Shown piece by piece: positions 18,967 through 26,342 of a stretch of 64,000 nt of DNA. A model generated the notes under the pieces. That model was not told the origin of the DNA and made no database searches. It saw only the letters and a list, made by a program, of their open reading frames with translations. The stretch is from Effusibacillus dendaii (lineage in GTDB: Bacteria > Bacillota > Bacilli > Tumebacillales > Effusibacillaceae): the NCBI RefSeq assembly GCF_015097055.1, contig NZ_AP023366.1:1798001-1862000 (forward strand), written 5' to 3'. Made by a program: the position numbers and the translations under genes. Position 1 is the stretch's first letter; every line of letters begins with the position of its first letter.

Positions 18967-19173
18967 ATGATGCACTATCCACAATGTGGTCCGATTATTT
19001 GTCCACCGCGGTATGTCGTCCGTGATTATTACACTCCCCGCATAGTACCGCATATTCATCCAATCGTGAACATCAACCGTCAAAACATTGTGTACGTTCC
19101 CCGTCACATTTACAGCCAGACAACAAGAAATATCGTTGTCGACCCTGGCTATCGTGGACCGTATTGCTGTTGA
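18967..19173 (+). CDS. cotD: CotD-like spore coat protein
   Basis: 68 residues, RBS GGAGGTG. The sequence is rich in Tyr, His, Pro and Cys: MMHYPQCGPIICPP at the start, RIVPHIHPIVNINRQN in the middle and GPYCC at the end. B. subtilis CotD has the same pattern of IVPHIHP, spaced histidines and a terminal Cys-Cys. Such proteins are made in the mother cell under SigK/GerE and crosslinked into the inner coat. No clear SigK promoter could be picked in the 179 bp upstream. Confidence 0.8.
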   Translation: MMHYPQCGPIICPPRYVVRDYYTPRIVPHIHPIVNINRQNIVYVPRHIYSQTTRNIVVDPGYRGPYCC

Positions 19174-19218
19174 GCCAATGTCAAGGAATAAAGCCTGCCA
19201 TAACCGAGCGATATGTAG

Positions 19219-19246
19219 AAATGAGGCCGAAAGGCCTCTTATTTAT
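19219..19246. terminator. bidirectional terminator
   Basis: GAGGCC-GAAA-GGCCTC with T-rich flank on the plus side and A-rich on the other, between convergent cotD and the ATP-grasp gene. Confidence 0.8.
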
Positions 19247-19254
19247 TTACTTCC

Positions 19255-20010
19255 TTACCGATATCTCGAATAGATGTACCTGCGTCTTTTTACGATCCGG
19301 CGATACATGGTTTTGTCCTTCAGTTTTTTAAACAACATGAAACCAGGATTTTTATTAGCTTCGATAATCCATATGCGCCCCTCAGTATCCACCGCAATAT
19401 CGATGCCCAATTGACGGATTCTTGGAAATTTCCGATTTAGCACCTTAGCTGCGGTGGTGGAAATTTTGTCTATCGAACGAATAGTGCGCTTCACTTTGCG
19501 GGGCCGATTTTTATAAATAGAACGCAGAACGGTCTTAAGAGATTTCGGTCGTCCTCCTTGCGAGTAATTGGTAACGAACTTGCCTGCCGCCGCTACTCGG
19601 ACCACTTTACCCGAAATATGCCATTTGGATTTCGGTTTCTGCATGTACACACGGATATCGACAGGCCGATTTTTGTATTTGGCCAGTTTGAGCCCCTGCT
19701 GAATCAAATAAGTTCTTTTCGGCTTGAGTATCTTTTGCAATTCCTTCCAGACGGAACTCTTCTTAACTTTCCGGTGTCGTAAGTCCCACGAAATTTTAAT
19801 TTTCCGGTTTTTGTAACGCTTCAACCTTACGATCCCTTTCCCCAGGCTTCCTTTGTCCGGCTTGATAAACAAGGTGGGATAACGTTTCATCATTCGTGCA
19901 AGAACGCTCTTTTTCAACCGATGGGTTTCGGGCAGATGGCGTCGGAGAACTGGATGCTTTCGCATTGCATCTCGCTTCGGTAATTTCCCTATAATTCTTG
20001 GCAGTGGCAT
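19255..20010 (-). CDS. YheC/YheD-like ATP-grasp protein, spore coat associated
   Basis: 251 residues, strongly basic. It carries the YheC/D family ATP-grasp pattern: FIKPDKGSLGKGIVRLKR (~50-66, nucleotide-binding loop), RTYLIQQGLKLAKY, VDIRVYMQKP, GKFVTNYSQGG and the Mg-binding end GRIWIIEANKNPGFMLFK (~212-228). YheC and YheD of B. subtilis localise to the coat of the forespore; the ligase reaction is unknown. It is shorter than the usual ~360-450 residues, lacking the N-terminal domain. Upstream 196 bp are shared with the divergent coiled-coil gene. Confidence 0.8.
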   Translation of the reverse strand: MPLPRIIGKLPKRDAMRKHPVLRRHLPETHRLKKSVLARMMKRYPTLFIKPDKGSLGKGIVRLKRYKNRKIKISWDLRHRKVKKSSVWKELQKILKPKRTYLIQQGLKLAKYKNRPVDIRVYMQKPKSKWHISGKVVRVAAAGKFVTNYSQGGRPKSLKTVLRSIYKNRPRKVKRTIRSIDKISTTAAKVLNRKFPRIRQLGIDIAVDTEGRIWIIEANKNPGFMLFKKLKDKTMYRRIVKRRRYIYSRYR

Positions 20011-20206
20011 TTTAATGACCCCTTTATTAATAGTTCAGTCTAACTAGCATATGATGGCGGAAAGTAGTTTGTAAGATACATTCGCCTTATCTGCCCGTGG
20101 CTCTCCAAATCCGCTTTTACCCATTTTTGTCGGGACAATAAACCAAAAATCCTCCACCCCAATACATTAGTCAGTGAATTTAAACAATGTGAAAGGGTGT
20201 GTTTTT

Positions 20207-20641
20207 ATGTATTATTGGTTGCAATGGCCTTATAGAACAACACCGTTTTATACGGAGTATCCAAATTTCTATTCCCCGTATGTTCAAGAAGTAGATAACT
20301 TGAAACAAAGAATGGACCAGTTAGTCAAGGAATGGGATGAATTCCGTGGTCAAATTACGGAGTGGAGATCACAAACAAGGTCAGAAGAAACAAGACACCA
20401 AGAAGTTGAAAGGGAGTTCATACAAGAACTAAAAGACCAAATTAATTTCCTAAGATCCGACCAATTAGCTGCGTATGAGCAACTGTTGTCTAGGTTTTTG
20501 TCCAATGAGATGAACAATCGAAACCGAGGGATTCAACGAGATATTACCCCTGTCGCAGGCATGGCTTCTGGCCATTCAAACGAACTATACGGGGAAACGG
20601 GCTTAACCCGGGAGAGTTCAAGTTTGCAGCTAATCCCTTAA
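20207..20641 (+). CDS. hypothetical coiled-coil protein with aromatic N-terminus
   Basis: 144 residues from ATG 20207 (AAAGGGTG upstream). The first 25 residues are packed with Tyr, Trp and Pro (MYYWLQWPYRTTPFYTEYP), then a heptad-like helix of about 75 residues (VDNLKQRMDQLVKEWDEFRG onward) rich in Glu, Gln and Arg, and a loose polar tail. I do not recognise a family. The YxxPY-type head resembles those of several coat or exosporium proteins, and the neighbours (CotD-like, YheC/D-like) support a spore-surface role, by inference only. Confidence 0.65.
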   Translation: MYYWLQWPYRTTPFYTEYPNFYSPYVQEVDNLKQRMDQLVKEWDEFRGQITEWRSQTRSEETRHQEVEREFIQELKDQINFLRSDQLAAYEQLLSRFLSNEMNNRNRGIQRDITPVAGMASGHSNELYGETGLTRESSSLQLIP

Positions 20642-20677
20642 TCATTGTTAATCGAATACGAAACGTTGTGTTTCTTG

Positions 20678-20711
20678 AAACCGCCAAGCTCCCTTTGGAT
20701 TGGCGGTTTTC
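20678..20711 (+). terminator. terminator of the coiled-coil gene
   Basis: AAACCGCCAA ... TTGGCGGTTT with a 12-base loop and trailing T residues. Confidence 0.85.
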
Positions 20712-20750
20712 ATCTATATACGTTCGTTTAACCAATCCACGATGTGTGAC

Positions 20751-20790
20751 AAAAGCAAGAGACAACCGAGAACATTCCGGTCGTCTCTTG
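20751..20790 (-). terminator. terminator of the small-protein operon
   Basis: Minus strand: CAAGAGACGACCGG, loop, TCTCGGTTGTCTCTTG, then CTTTTGT. It lies 17 bases after the stop of the 43-residue gene. Confidence 0.8.
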
Positions 20791-20806
20791 AGAGTTGACT
20801 GTCTGT

Positions 20807-20938
20807 TTACCAGGAACGGCGTCTCCGTTTTCTGCCAAATACATTGGCAACATCCACTGCAATGGCATTTCCCTGTGGTGCTCGTGCTGTGGCTCTTTGC
20901 GTAACTGTTACGCTGCGTCTTCTTACACGTCTACGCAT
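20807..20938 (-). CDS. 43-residue arginine-rich protein, paralog of the upstream gene
   Basis: ATG 20938 is preceded by AAAGGGGTG, and a terminator follows the stop, so this is very likely a real gene. The product begins MRRRVRRRSVTVTQRATARA, continues QGNAIAVDVANV and ends GRKRRRRSW. It is extremely basic at both ends with a short apolar centre. The middle matches the neighbouring 53-residue protein: TQ-x-ATA-x4-GNA-x-A-x3-ANV-x3-KR-x-R. I know no named family. Small basic proteins bind DNA or acidic polymers; the location next to coat-like genes suggests a spore component. Not an SASP by motif. Confidence 0.75.
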   Translation of the reverse strand: MRRRVRRRSVTVTQRATARAPQGNAIAVDVANVFGRKRRRRSW

Positions 20939-20997
20939 AGATATCACCCCTTTCAAAATAGAATGCAAGGGTAAATACGAGAGGTATTGCGAAAATA

Positions 20998-21159
20998 TTA
21001 GTGCCGTTTCCGTTTCTTTACAATTTGAACATTAGCGGCGTTGCTCGCCAACGCGTTTCCTCGCTTCACTTTTGCCGTTGCCATTTGGGTAATTTTCACG
21101 ATTATGAATGTTTTTTTGCCGATACGGAATCGGTGTGTTTTCACTTGCGTTCGAGTCAT
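20998..21159 (-). CDS. 53-residue basic protein, first of a paralogous pair
   Basis: ATG 21159 follows GAGGGGGTGGGAAC. The product starts MTRTQVKTHRFRIGKKTF, has a hydrophobic FIIVKI stretch, then TQMATAKVKRGNALASNAAN and ends VQIVKKRKRH. From residue ~23 on it aligns without gaps to the 43-residue gene 59 bp downstream, so the two arose by duplication and are probably cotranscribed to the terminator at 20751. Function unknown. Confidence 0.75.
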   Translation of the reverse strand: MTRTQVKTHRFRIGKKTFIIVKITQMATAKVKRGNALASNAANVQIVKKRKRH

Positions 21160-21464
21160 GTTCCCACCCCCTCGTCTTAGAATTACTAACAGATTATGTC
21201 GGTGGTGTCCAAGCCGTATCGGCTAATTTTCAACAACAAGAACATATTTTTCGAGATCGACGGAATCATCCACGAACGTTACCGGGATGGTTGGGTTGGT
21301 AGTAAGCGCGTTATTTTGGAAAAATTTAATCATAACATTATGTAAACTGGAATGTTATAATAACAGTACCGTTGGATGCCCATTCTTCGGTTTCCCAAGA
21401 CGAGTCAAAAATTCGGTTATTTAACGAACCACGTTAATTTAATAAGAAAAAGGCGTCTTTTATT
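21160..21464. other. 305-bp intergenic region upstream of the small-protein pair
   Basis: Holds the promoter region of the small-gene pair and the 3' flank of the decayed amidase. Around 21410-21445 there is a dyad TTAACG-AACCA-CGTTAA within AT-rich DNA. An open frame of ~40 codons on the plus strand (21180-21302) has no credible start or composition. I see no gene. Confidence 0.5.
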
Positions 21465-22600
21465 TCATTCCCACACAAGAGCGCACTTTTGTGGAGGGTA
21501 GTCGCTCCTTTCTCTTGAGCTTTCTTCTAATTGAGCCATAATGGACAAAACAATGTTTTCTTTATGAGGTATCGAGACGATTTGCACCGCAATGGGAAGA
21601 CCTAACGAACCTTTTTCCGCATCCATCGCCGCTTTTTGAACGATGTCATTTTTGTTCTCGTTCAAGAACTTCTTCCCACTTTTAACAAAACTGTACGAAA
21701 AAGCGCCTGAAGGGAAGGACCACCGAGCCGACCGTTTGTTGCCCTAACAATTTTAGGACGGAGACCGCCAGTTTTCTCTTAACCTTTCCCATTCTTTTGG
21801 CACTAAGCAATTTTTGGATCGGATATTCCAGTTTGGATGCTCCGATCGTTTCCTTGACGCCCTTACCTCCGTCTGCACACATAATCCCGTAAAAATTTTG
21901 CATGCTTTCTTTAATTAGCGGAAATTCATACGGGACCCATTTTGCTCCGCGCTCTGACAATACTTCAGCAGCTTCTTCTATCGCTCTTGTGATGGAAGGT
22001 GAGGGGTGGAGAATTTGATCAGTCACCCAAACACCGATTTTCAAACCCTCAATCGTTTGAAGGCTCATTTCTTTGCCAGATAAAACCTCAAATGCCAATT
22101 TTAAATCGTCTACCGTTTTGGCTAAGGGTCCGATTGAAGACATCACCCCTGCTTCTCTTCTCACATGGGTGATCTGTTTCGGCGGATGTTGCGGCACAAC
22201 TCCGGAAGTAGGTTTTAACCCGTGAACTCCGCAAAAATGAGCTGGCGTACGAATGCTTCCCCCAATGTCCGTACCTATTCCGAGCGGTGAAAACATCGAA
22301 GCGACAGCCGCTCCCTCTCCCCCAGAACTTCCTCCCGACGTTCTCTGAAGATTCCATGGATTATTTGTTCTCCCGTAAACGGGATTAAAGGTTTCACACT
22401 CCATTAATAATTGCATGGCATTGGTCTTAGCGAGAATGATAGCACCCGCATTTTTTAATCTTTCCACAGAAAGTCGTCTTCTTCGAGCAAATCATCTTTA
22501 CCTTCTATCCCCCAAGTAGACGGGGTTCCCGCTACATGAATGCTCTCTTTCACTGTCACAGGAACGCCGTGAAGCGATCCCTGCCCTTTCGCAACACAAC
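21465..22600 (-). pseudogene. amidase-signature enzyme, decayed
   Basis: Segments of one amidase lie in three frames. N-terminal GSLHGVPVTVKESIHVAG (catalytic Lys) ends in a stop near 22465-22490; the next frame gives LKNAGAIILAKTN, TSGGSSGGEGAAVASM (cis-Ser) and GTDIGGSIRTPAHFCG (nucleophile Ser) through about 240 residues, stopping near 21680. A third piece, DAEKGSLGLPIAVQIV to 21465, is the usual C-terminal end. About 100 residues between pieces two and three are missing. All triad residues survive on different frames, but no complete enzyme can be made. Confidence 0.88.
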
Positions 22601-22756
22601 GCTTCTTGCGTTTATGATCCACGTTTGTTGAACCAGAATGTCATGAAATGCATTTTGCACATCGCCATTTGGTTATCCATCATAATTATGAAAGCATGTG
22701 GCCAGCAAAAGAAGCTCGCATATAACTACATTGAAAGAAGGGATTCACTTGTCTAA

Positions 22757-22987
22757 AGCGGGATTATACCCGATAACAGTAATATTAAAAAAGTTCAGGG
22801 ACACCGAATTTATTCTTCGGCTCACGAAAAATTTGTTGTTGGTCAACAATTCCCCCCCCCTCCATCTGCTTTTTCAGCGCCTTTATATGTACAAAGCAAC
22901 CTCGGTGATGACACCGGGTTTATTGTGAGCGAAGTGTACGGTCGAGTCATGGCAATTTATGCTAAACTGGGATACAACATATTGTGA
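22757..22987 (+). pseudogene. unrecognised open fragment upstream of exoA
   Basis: 76 codons open after an in-frame TAA, without ATG, GTG or TTG near its beginning, ending TGA at 22987, 20 bases before exoA. It reads like real protein (NIKKVQGHRIYSSAHEKF, then LYVQSNLGDDTGFIVSEVYG and AIYAKLGYNIL). A run of nine C lies inside (22852-22860). It may be the 3' end of a lost gene. I do not recognise it and cannot exclude chance. Confidence 0.35.
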
Positions 22988-23007
22988 TCTATAAGGAGAT
23001 CGTGACG

Positions 23008-23775
23008 ATGATTCTGGTATCTTGGAATGTTAACGGTTTGAGATCCTGCGTAAATAAAGGATTTCACGAGTATTTCAATCATATCAAGGCGGATATATTC
23101 TGCCTTCAAGAGACGAAACTGCAGGAAGGGCAAATTAGCCTGGAGCTTAGAGAGGAATATAGGCAGTACTGGAATTACGCCCTGAAGAAGGGATATTCCG
23201 GAACTGCCGTATTTACGAAGATTAAGCCGCTTTCGGTACGTTATGGCCTGGAGGAGGAAACAGAGCCCGAAGGGCGAATCATTACTCTTGAGTTTGAATC
23301 GTTTTACCTTGTGAATGTATACACCCCCAACGCTAAGCGTGATCTGTCAAGACTTGCATATAGATTGGAATGGGAAGATCGATTTCGAAGCTATCTTCTG
23401 CAGCTTGACGATCAGAAGCCCGTTATCATTTGCGGTGATTTGAATGTTGCCCACCAGGAGATCGACCTCAAGAATGCGAAGGGGAATCGCGGTAATTCCG
23501 GCTTTACTGAGGAAGAACGGGAGAAGATGACTCTGCTCCTGAACTCCGGTTTTACGGACTCCTTCAGATATCTTTATCCCGAACGAACCGATGCCTACTC
23601 CTGGTGGTCGAATATGCCGAAGGTGAGAGAGCGGAACGTCGGGTGGCGAATCGATTATTTTCTCGTTTCATCGAGACTGCGTCCCTTCATCGTCGACGCA
23701 CAAATTGATTCCAACGTATTGGGGAGCGATCACTGCCCCGTTGTGCTGAAAATGGCCGATTTTAAGATAACATAG
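23008..23775 (+). CDS. exoA: exodeoxyribonuclease III
   Basis: 255 residues from ATG 23008 with AAGGAG nine bases before; an upstream in-frame start is too close to that site. Conserved blocks: SWNVNGLRS at the N-terminus, FCLQETKLQ (catalytic Glu, ~35), CGDLNVAHQEIDL (~140-152), NVGWRIDYFLVS and LGSDHCPVVL (Asp-His pair at the C-terminus). It removes AP sites and 3' blocks in base-excision repair in the cytosol. Single gene, not in an obvious operon. Confidence 0.95.
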   Translation: MILVSWNVNGLRSCVNKGFHEYFNHIKADIFCLQETKLQEGQISLELREEYRQYWNYALKKGYSGTAVFTKIKPLSVRYGLEEETEPEGRIITLEFESFYLVNVYTPNAKRDLSRLAYRLEWEDRFRSYLLQLDDQKPVIICGDLNVAHQEIDLKNAKGNRGNSGFTEEEREKMTLLLNSGFTDSFRYLYPERTDAYSWWSNMPKVRERNVGWRIDYFLVSSRLRPFIVDAQIDSNVLGSDHCPVVLKMADFKIT

Positions 23776-23836
23776 CCTTTACAATACAATCCAAAAGATG
23801 CTCTCTTCCCTTTAGGGTTGCTAGTGGCAATACCTA

Positions 23837-23874
23837 AAGAAGCCAACTCCCTTTTTTTGGAAGTTAGCTTCTTA
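23837..23874. terminator. terminator between exoA and ssrA
   Basis: AGAAGCCAACT and AGTTAGCTTCT form a stem around CCCTTTTTTTGGA, between convergent exoA and the tmRNA gene. Confidence 0.65.
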
Positions 23875-23888
23875 TTCGTGGATTTGGT

Positions 23889-24250
23889 TGGTGGAGGCGA
23901 GGGGAATCGAACCCCTGTCCGAAGACCTCGCTACATAAGTTTCTCCGGGTGCAGTCCGCTCTATTTGGGTTTCGCCGCGCGTTCGCCGAGGGACAGGCTA
24001 ACGGTTGGCTAGTCGGCTAAGTTTCGCCTGAAGCACACAGACCGATGCATTCAGGCTATCCGGCTGCGATGACGCCCTATCCCCTACACCGGAGATAGCG
24101 AACAGGGCGGCCTAGCTGCAATTAAGCAGCGAGAGCGAGTTTAGGTTGTTTGTTTGCGTTTAATTTTAAGTCCGCGTTTTTAACGTGTCCGCAGCCCCAC
24201 GACCCGCTGCTCATGCTCGAACAATCCCCGTCGAATCCAAAAACGCCCCC
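23889..24250 (-). ncRNA. ssrA: transfer-messenger RNA
   Basis: 362 bases on the minus strand. The 5' end GGGGGCGTTTTTGGATTCGA and the 3' end with the T-loop GGGGTTCGATTCCCC and terminal CCA are the tRNA-Ala-like halves. The tag frame begins with GCG (24175) and reads ADLKLNANKQPKLALAA, stop TAA at 24122, ending in the ALAA signal recognised by ClpXP. It rescues stalled ribosomes with SmpB, whose gene is 164 bp upstream in the same direction, as usual in Bacillales. Confidence 0.97.
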
Positions 24251-24414
24251 ATATAGAAAAGTGATTGCGGAAGCCCCTCAAGTCCAACTGTGATATCAAA
24301 ATCTGCGATACCCGATTGGCGAAGCATCCGCAAATCAGCAGCACTCATTAGTTTACCATAAAAAGATTCAAATAGCGACGGTACAAACTGGAAGGTTGTA
24401 TATACAGCTTTCCT

Positions 24415-24888
24415 TTAATACTTCTGGCGATCCCGCAATGCGCGCTGCATATCGCGCTCTGCGTCCCGTTTGGCAATTGCTTCCCGTTTGTCAAAATTTT
24501 TCTTGCCGCGCGCCAGGCCAATCAACACTTTGCAGTAGCCGTTTTTTATATACAGACGAAGCGGAATCAGCGAATACCCTTTTTCTTTCGTCTGTCCCAG
24601 CAGTTTCATAATTTCCGATCGGTGCAGCAACAGTTTACGGCTTCGCGTCGGATCCACGTTAAACCGATTCCCCTGTTCGAAAGGGGAAATGTGCATATTC
24701 ACCAACCACGCTTCACCGTTTGAGATGCGTGCAAAACTGTCCTGCAGGTTCGCTTTGCCCTGACGAATCGATTTGATTTCGGTCCCCGTCAACACAATAC
24801 CCGCTTCATACGTATCCTCGATAAAGTAATCATGCGATGCTTTCCTGTTTTGTGCCAACGGTTTTGGACCTTCCGCCTGTTTCGCCAT
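24415..24888 (-). CDS. smpB: SsrA-binding protein
   Basis: 157 residues, normal length. The OB-fold core runs [20 protein letters not shown], then [18 protein letters not shown] and [20 protein letters not shown]. The basic C-terminal tail ([20 protein letters not shown]) folds into a helix in the ribosomal mRNA channel. It binds the tRNA-like part of ssrA. It is the next gene after the HTH-TPR regulator, separated by 74 bp. Confidence 0.97.
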   Translation of the reverse strand: MAKQAEGPKPLAQNRKASHDYFIEDTYEAGIVLTGTEIKSIRQGKANLQDSFARISNGEAWLVNMHISPFEQGNRFNVDPTRSRKLLLHRSEIMKLLGQTKEKGYSLIPLRLYIKNGYCKVLIGLARGKKNFDKREAIAKRDAERDMQRALRDRQKY

Positions 24889-24962
24889 TCCTGCACCTCC
24901 TCTTGCAACACGATGGACCTCTACTATACCAACCAGGCCAGGCAGCAGTCAACTGAGCGAGC

Positions 24963-26222
24963 TTACAAAATGGTTTCCATATAGCCCTTTGTCCGTTCCA
25001 ATGTCGAGAGCGCCTGCTCGATATTCCCCATCTGATCGTAACAATTGCTCAGTTTGGGAAGAATTTGAATAACTTGCTCATAAAATCCGTCTGTTTCGTA
25101 TAAAGAAATACTCTTTTCAAAATGCTCAATGGCATCTTCGCAGCGGCCTTTTTGGTAGTACGATTCGCCAAACATTTGATGCAAATTCGCCAGCATCGAA
25201 CCGCTGTGGCCCGCACTGTCAAGCGCCTTCCGCTGAAAAAATTTCGATTCTTCCCATTGTCCTCTCTCAATCTCCAATTGAGACATTTCGCCGTAAATCA
25301 AAGGTACCCATTTTCGTAATGTCGGAGACTGAAATTCGTTCAAACACTCCCGAAACAACTCATGGGCCTCTGCCTCCCGATGGATAAGACGCAACAACCG
25401 GGCGTAATGAAACTTTGCCCGTAATTGATCCGAATTGGACGGCAGCTTTTTATACAGATCAAACAACATGTCAAACGTTTGCCCCGCATGTTGGTATTGC
25501 CCTAAATGTGTATGCTCAATCGCCGTATGCAATAACGAATCGGCCGCCTCCACCGGAGAATCAGGTATCAGCAACCGATAAGCAGTCTCGTGAAACGAAA
25601 GGGCCTGTTCATGCAGACTAGCTGCGGAAGCCGCTTTTCCCAGAATGCCTTTCACTTTTGCCTGCAGCTCGTTATAGTCCGGAACGCCTGACACGGCCGC
25701 ATCCGCTTTTTCCGCATAAAAACGGGCCAGATTGATATTATCTAGTTGAAAATATGCTTCCGCCATTTGGTAAAGGACTTTTGCCAAAAACGGCTTATCT
25801 GCAGATACCTGTGCTTGCGTTAAAACACGGTCCAGCAAATCGATCGCTTCCTGCGTTTTCCCGGTATTTTGCAAGCAAATTGCCATTTCATAAGAGAATT
25901 CGATCGTTTTTGGAAAATCCGGCGTGTTCTCCAACTCACGGAACAATTTTAAGGCGACTCCATACTGCCTGTATTCCACCAACTCTAATGCAAACCTGTA
26001 TAAAGCCCGTCCTTCCAGCTCAAGCTCTACATCTTTCAGAAACGTTTCCACCGATACACCAAGCCGTTGAATGATATTTAAAAGCAGCTCCGTAGATGGA
26101 TTCGCTTTGTTCCCTTCAATTTGGGATATCATGCTGGGCGTTACCAAACCGTCTGCCAGCTCCGTCTGTGTAATTCCTCGCCAGACTCGCAGCCGCTGGA
26201 CCTTGTCACCAAGCGCCATCAT
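24963..26222 (-). CDS. XRE-type HTH regulator with C-terminal TPR array
   Basis: 419 residues. HTH at ~6-62 (QTELADGLVTPSMISQIEGN). The rest is a helical array of about nine TPR-like repeats, for example LAKVLYQMAEAYFQLDNINLARFYAEKADA and the last LPKLSNCYDQMGNIEQALSTLE. This is the layout of the RNPP peptide-sensing regulators (NprR, PlcR) and of orphan relatives. No short secreted peptide gene follows; smpB starts 74 bp downstream. A paralog lies at 48303. Its signal and targets cannot be read. Confidence 0.8.
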   Translation of the reverse strand: MMALGDKVQRLRVWRGITQTELADGLVTPSMISQIEGNKANPSTELLLNIIQRLGVSVETFLKDVELELEGRALYRFALELVEYRQYGVALKLFRELENTPDFPKTIEFSYEMAICLQNTGKTQEAIDLLDRVLTQAQVSADKPFLAKVLYQMAEAYFQLDNINLARFYAEKADAAVSGVPDYNELQAKVKGILGKAASAASLHEQALSFHETAYRLLIPDSPVEAADSLLHTAIEHTHLGQYQHAGQTFDMLFDLYKKLPSNSDQLRAKFHYARLLRLIHREAEAHELFRECLNEFQSPTLRKWVPLIYGEMSQLEIERGQWEESKFFQRKALDSAGHSGSMLANLHQMFGESYYQKGRCEDAIEHFEKSISLYETDGFYEQVIQILPKLSNCYDQMGNIEQALSTLERTKGYMETIL

Positions 26223-26306
26223 TCGCTGAAACCCCCTGTAGCTAAATCTCCCTACCAGTAAACTATCATAAGGACGGGGTTTTTACAATTTTTTGGCGAC
26301 AAAAAG

Positions 26307-26330
26307 CAAAAAGGGCAAGCTGCCCTTATC
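26307..26330 (-). terminator. terminator of rnr
   Basis: Minus strand AAGGGCA-GCT-TGCCCTT followed by TTTGCTTTTT, 13 bases after the rnr stop. Confidence 0.85.
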
Positions 26331-26342
26331 AACGAAAAATGA

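Noticed and set aside
21108-21302. 64-codon open frame upstream of the small-protein pair
   Set aside because: Overlaps the 53-residue gene on the other strand and has no good start site.
24210-24414. Open frame of about 65 codons following the smpB stop codon in frame, running into ssrA
   Set aside because: SmpB already has normal length and a typical tail; the stretch has no ribosome-binding site and ends inside the tmRNA acceptor region, so it is most likely chance.
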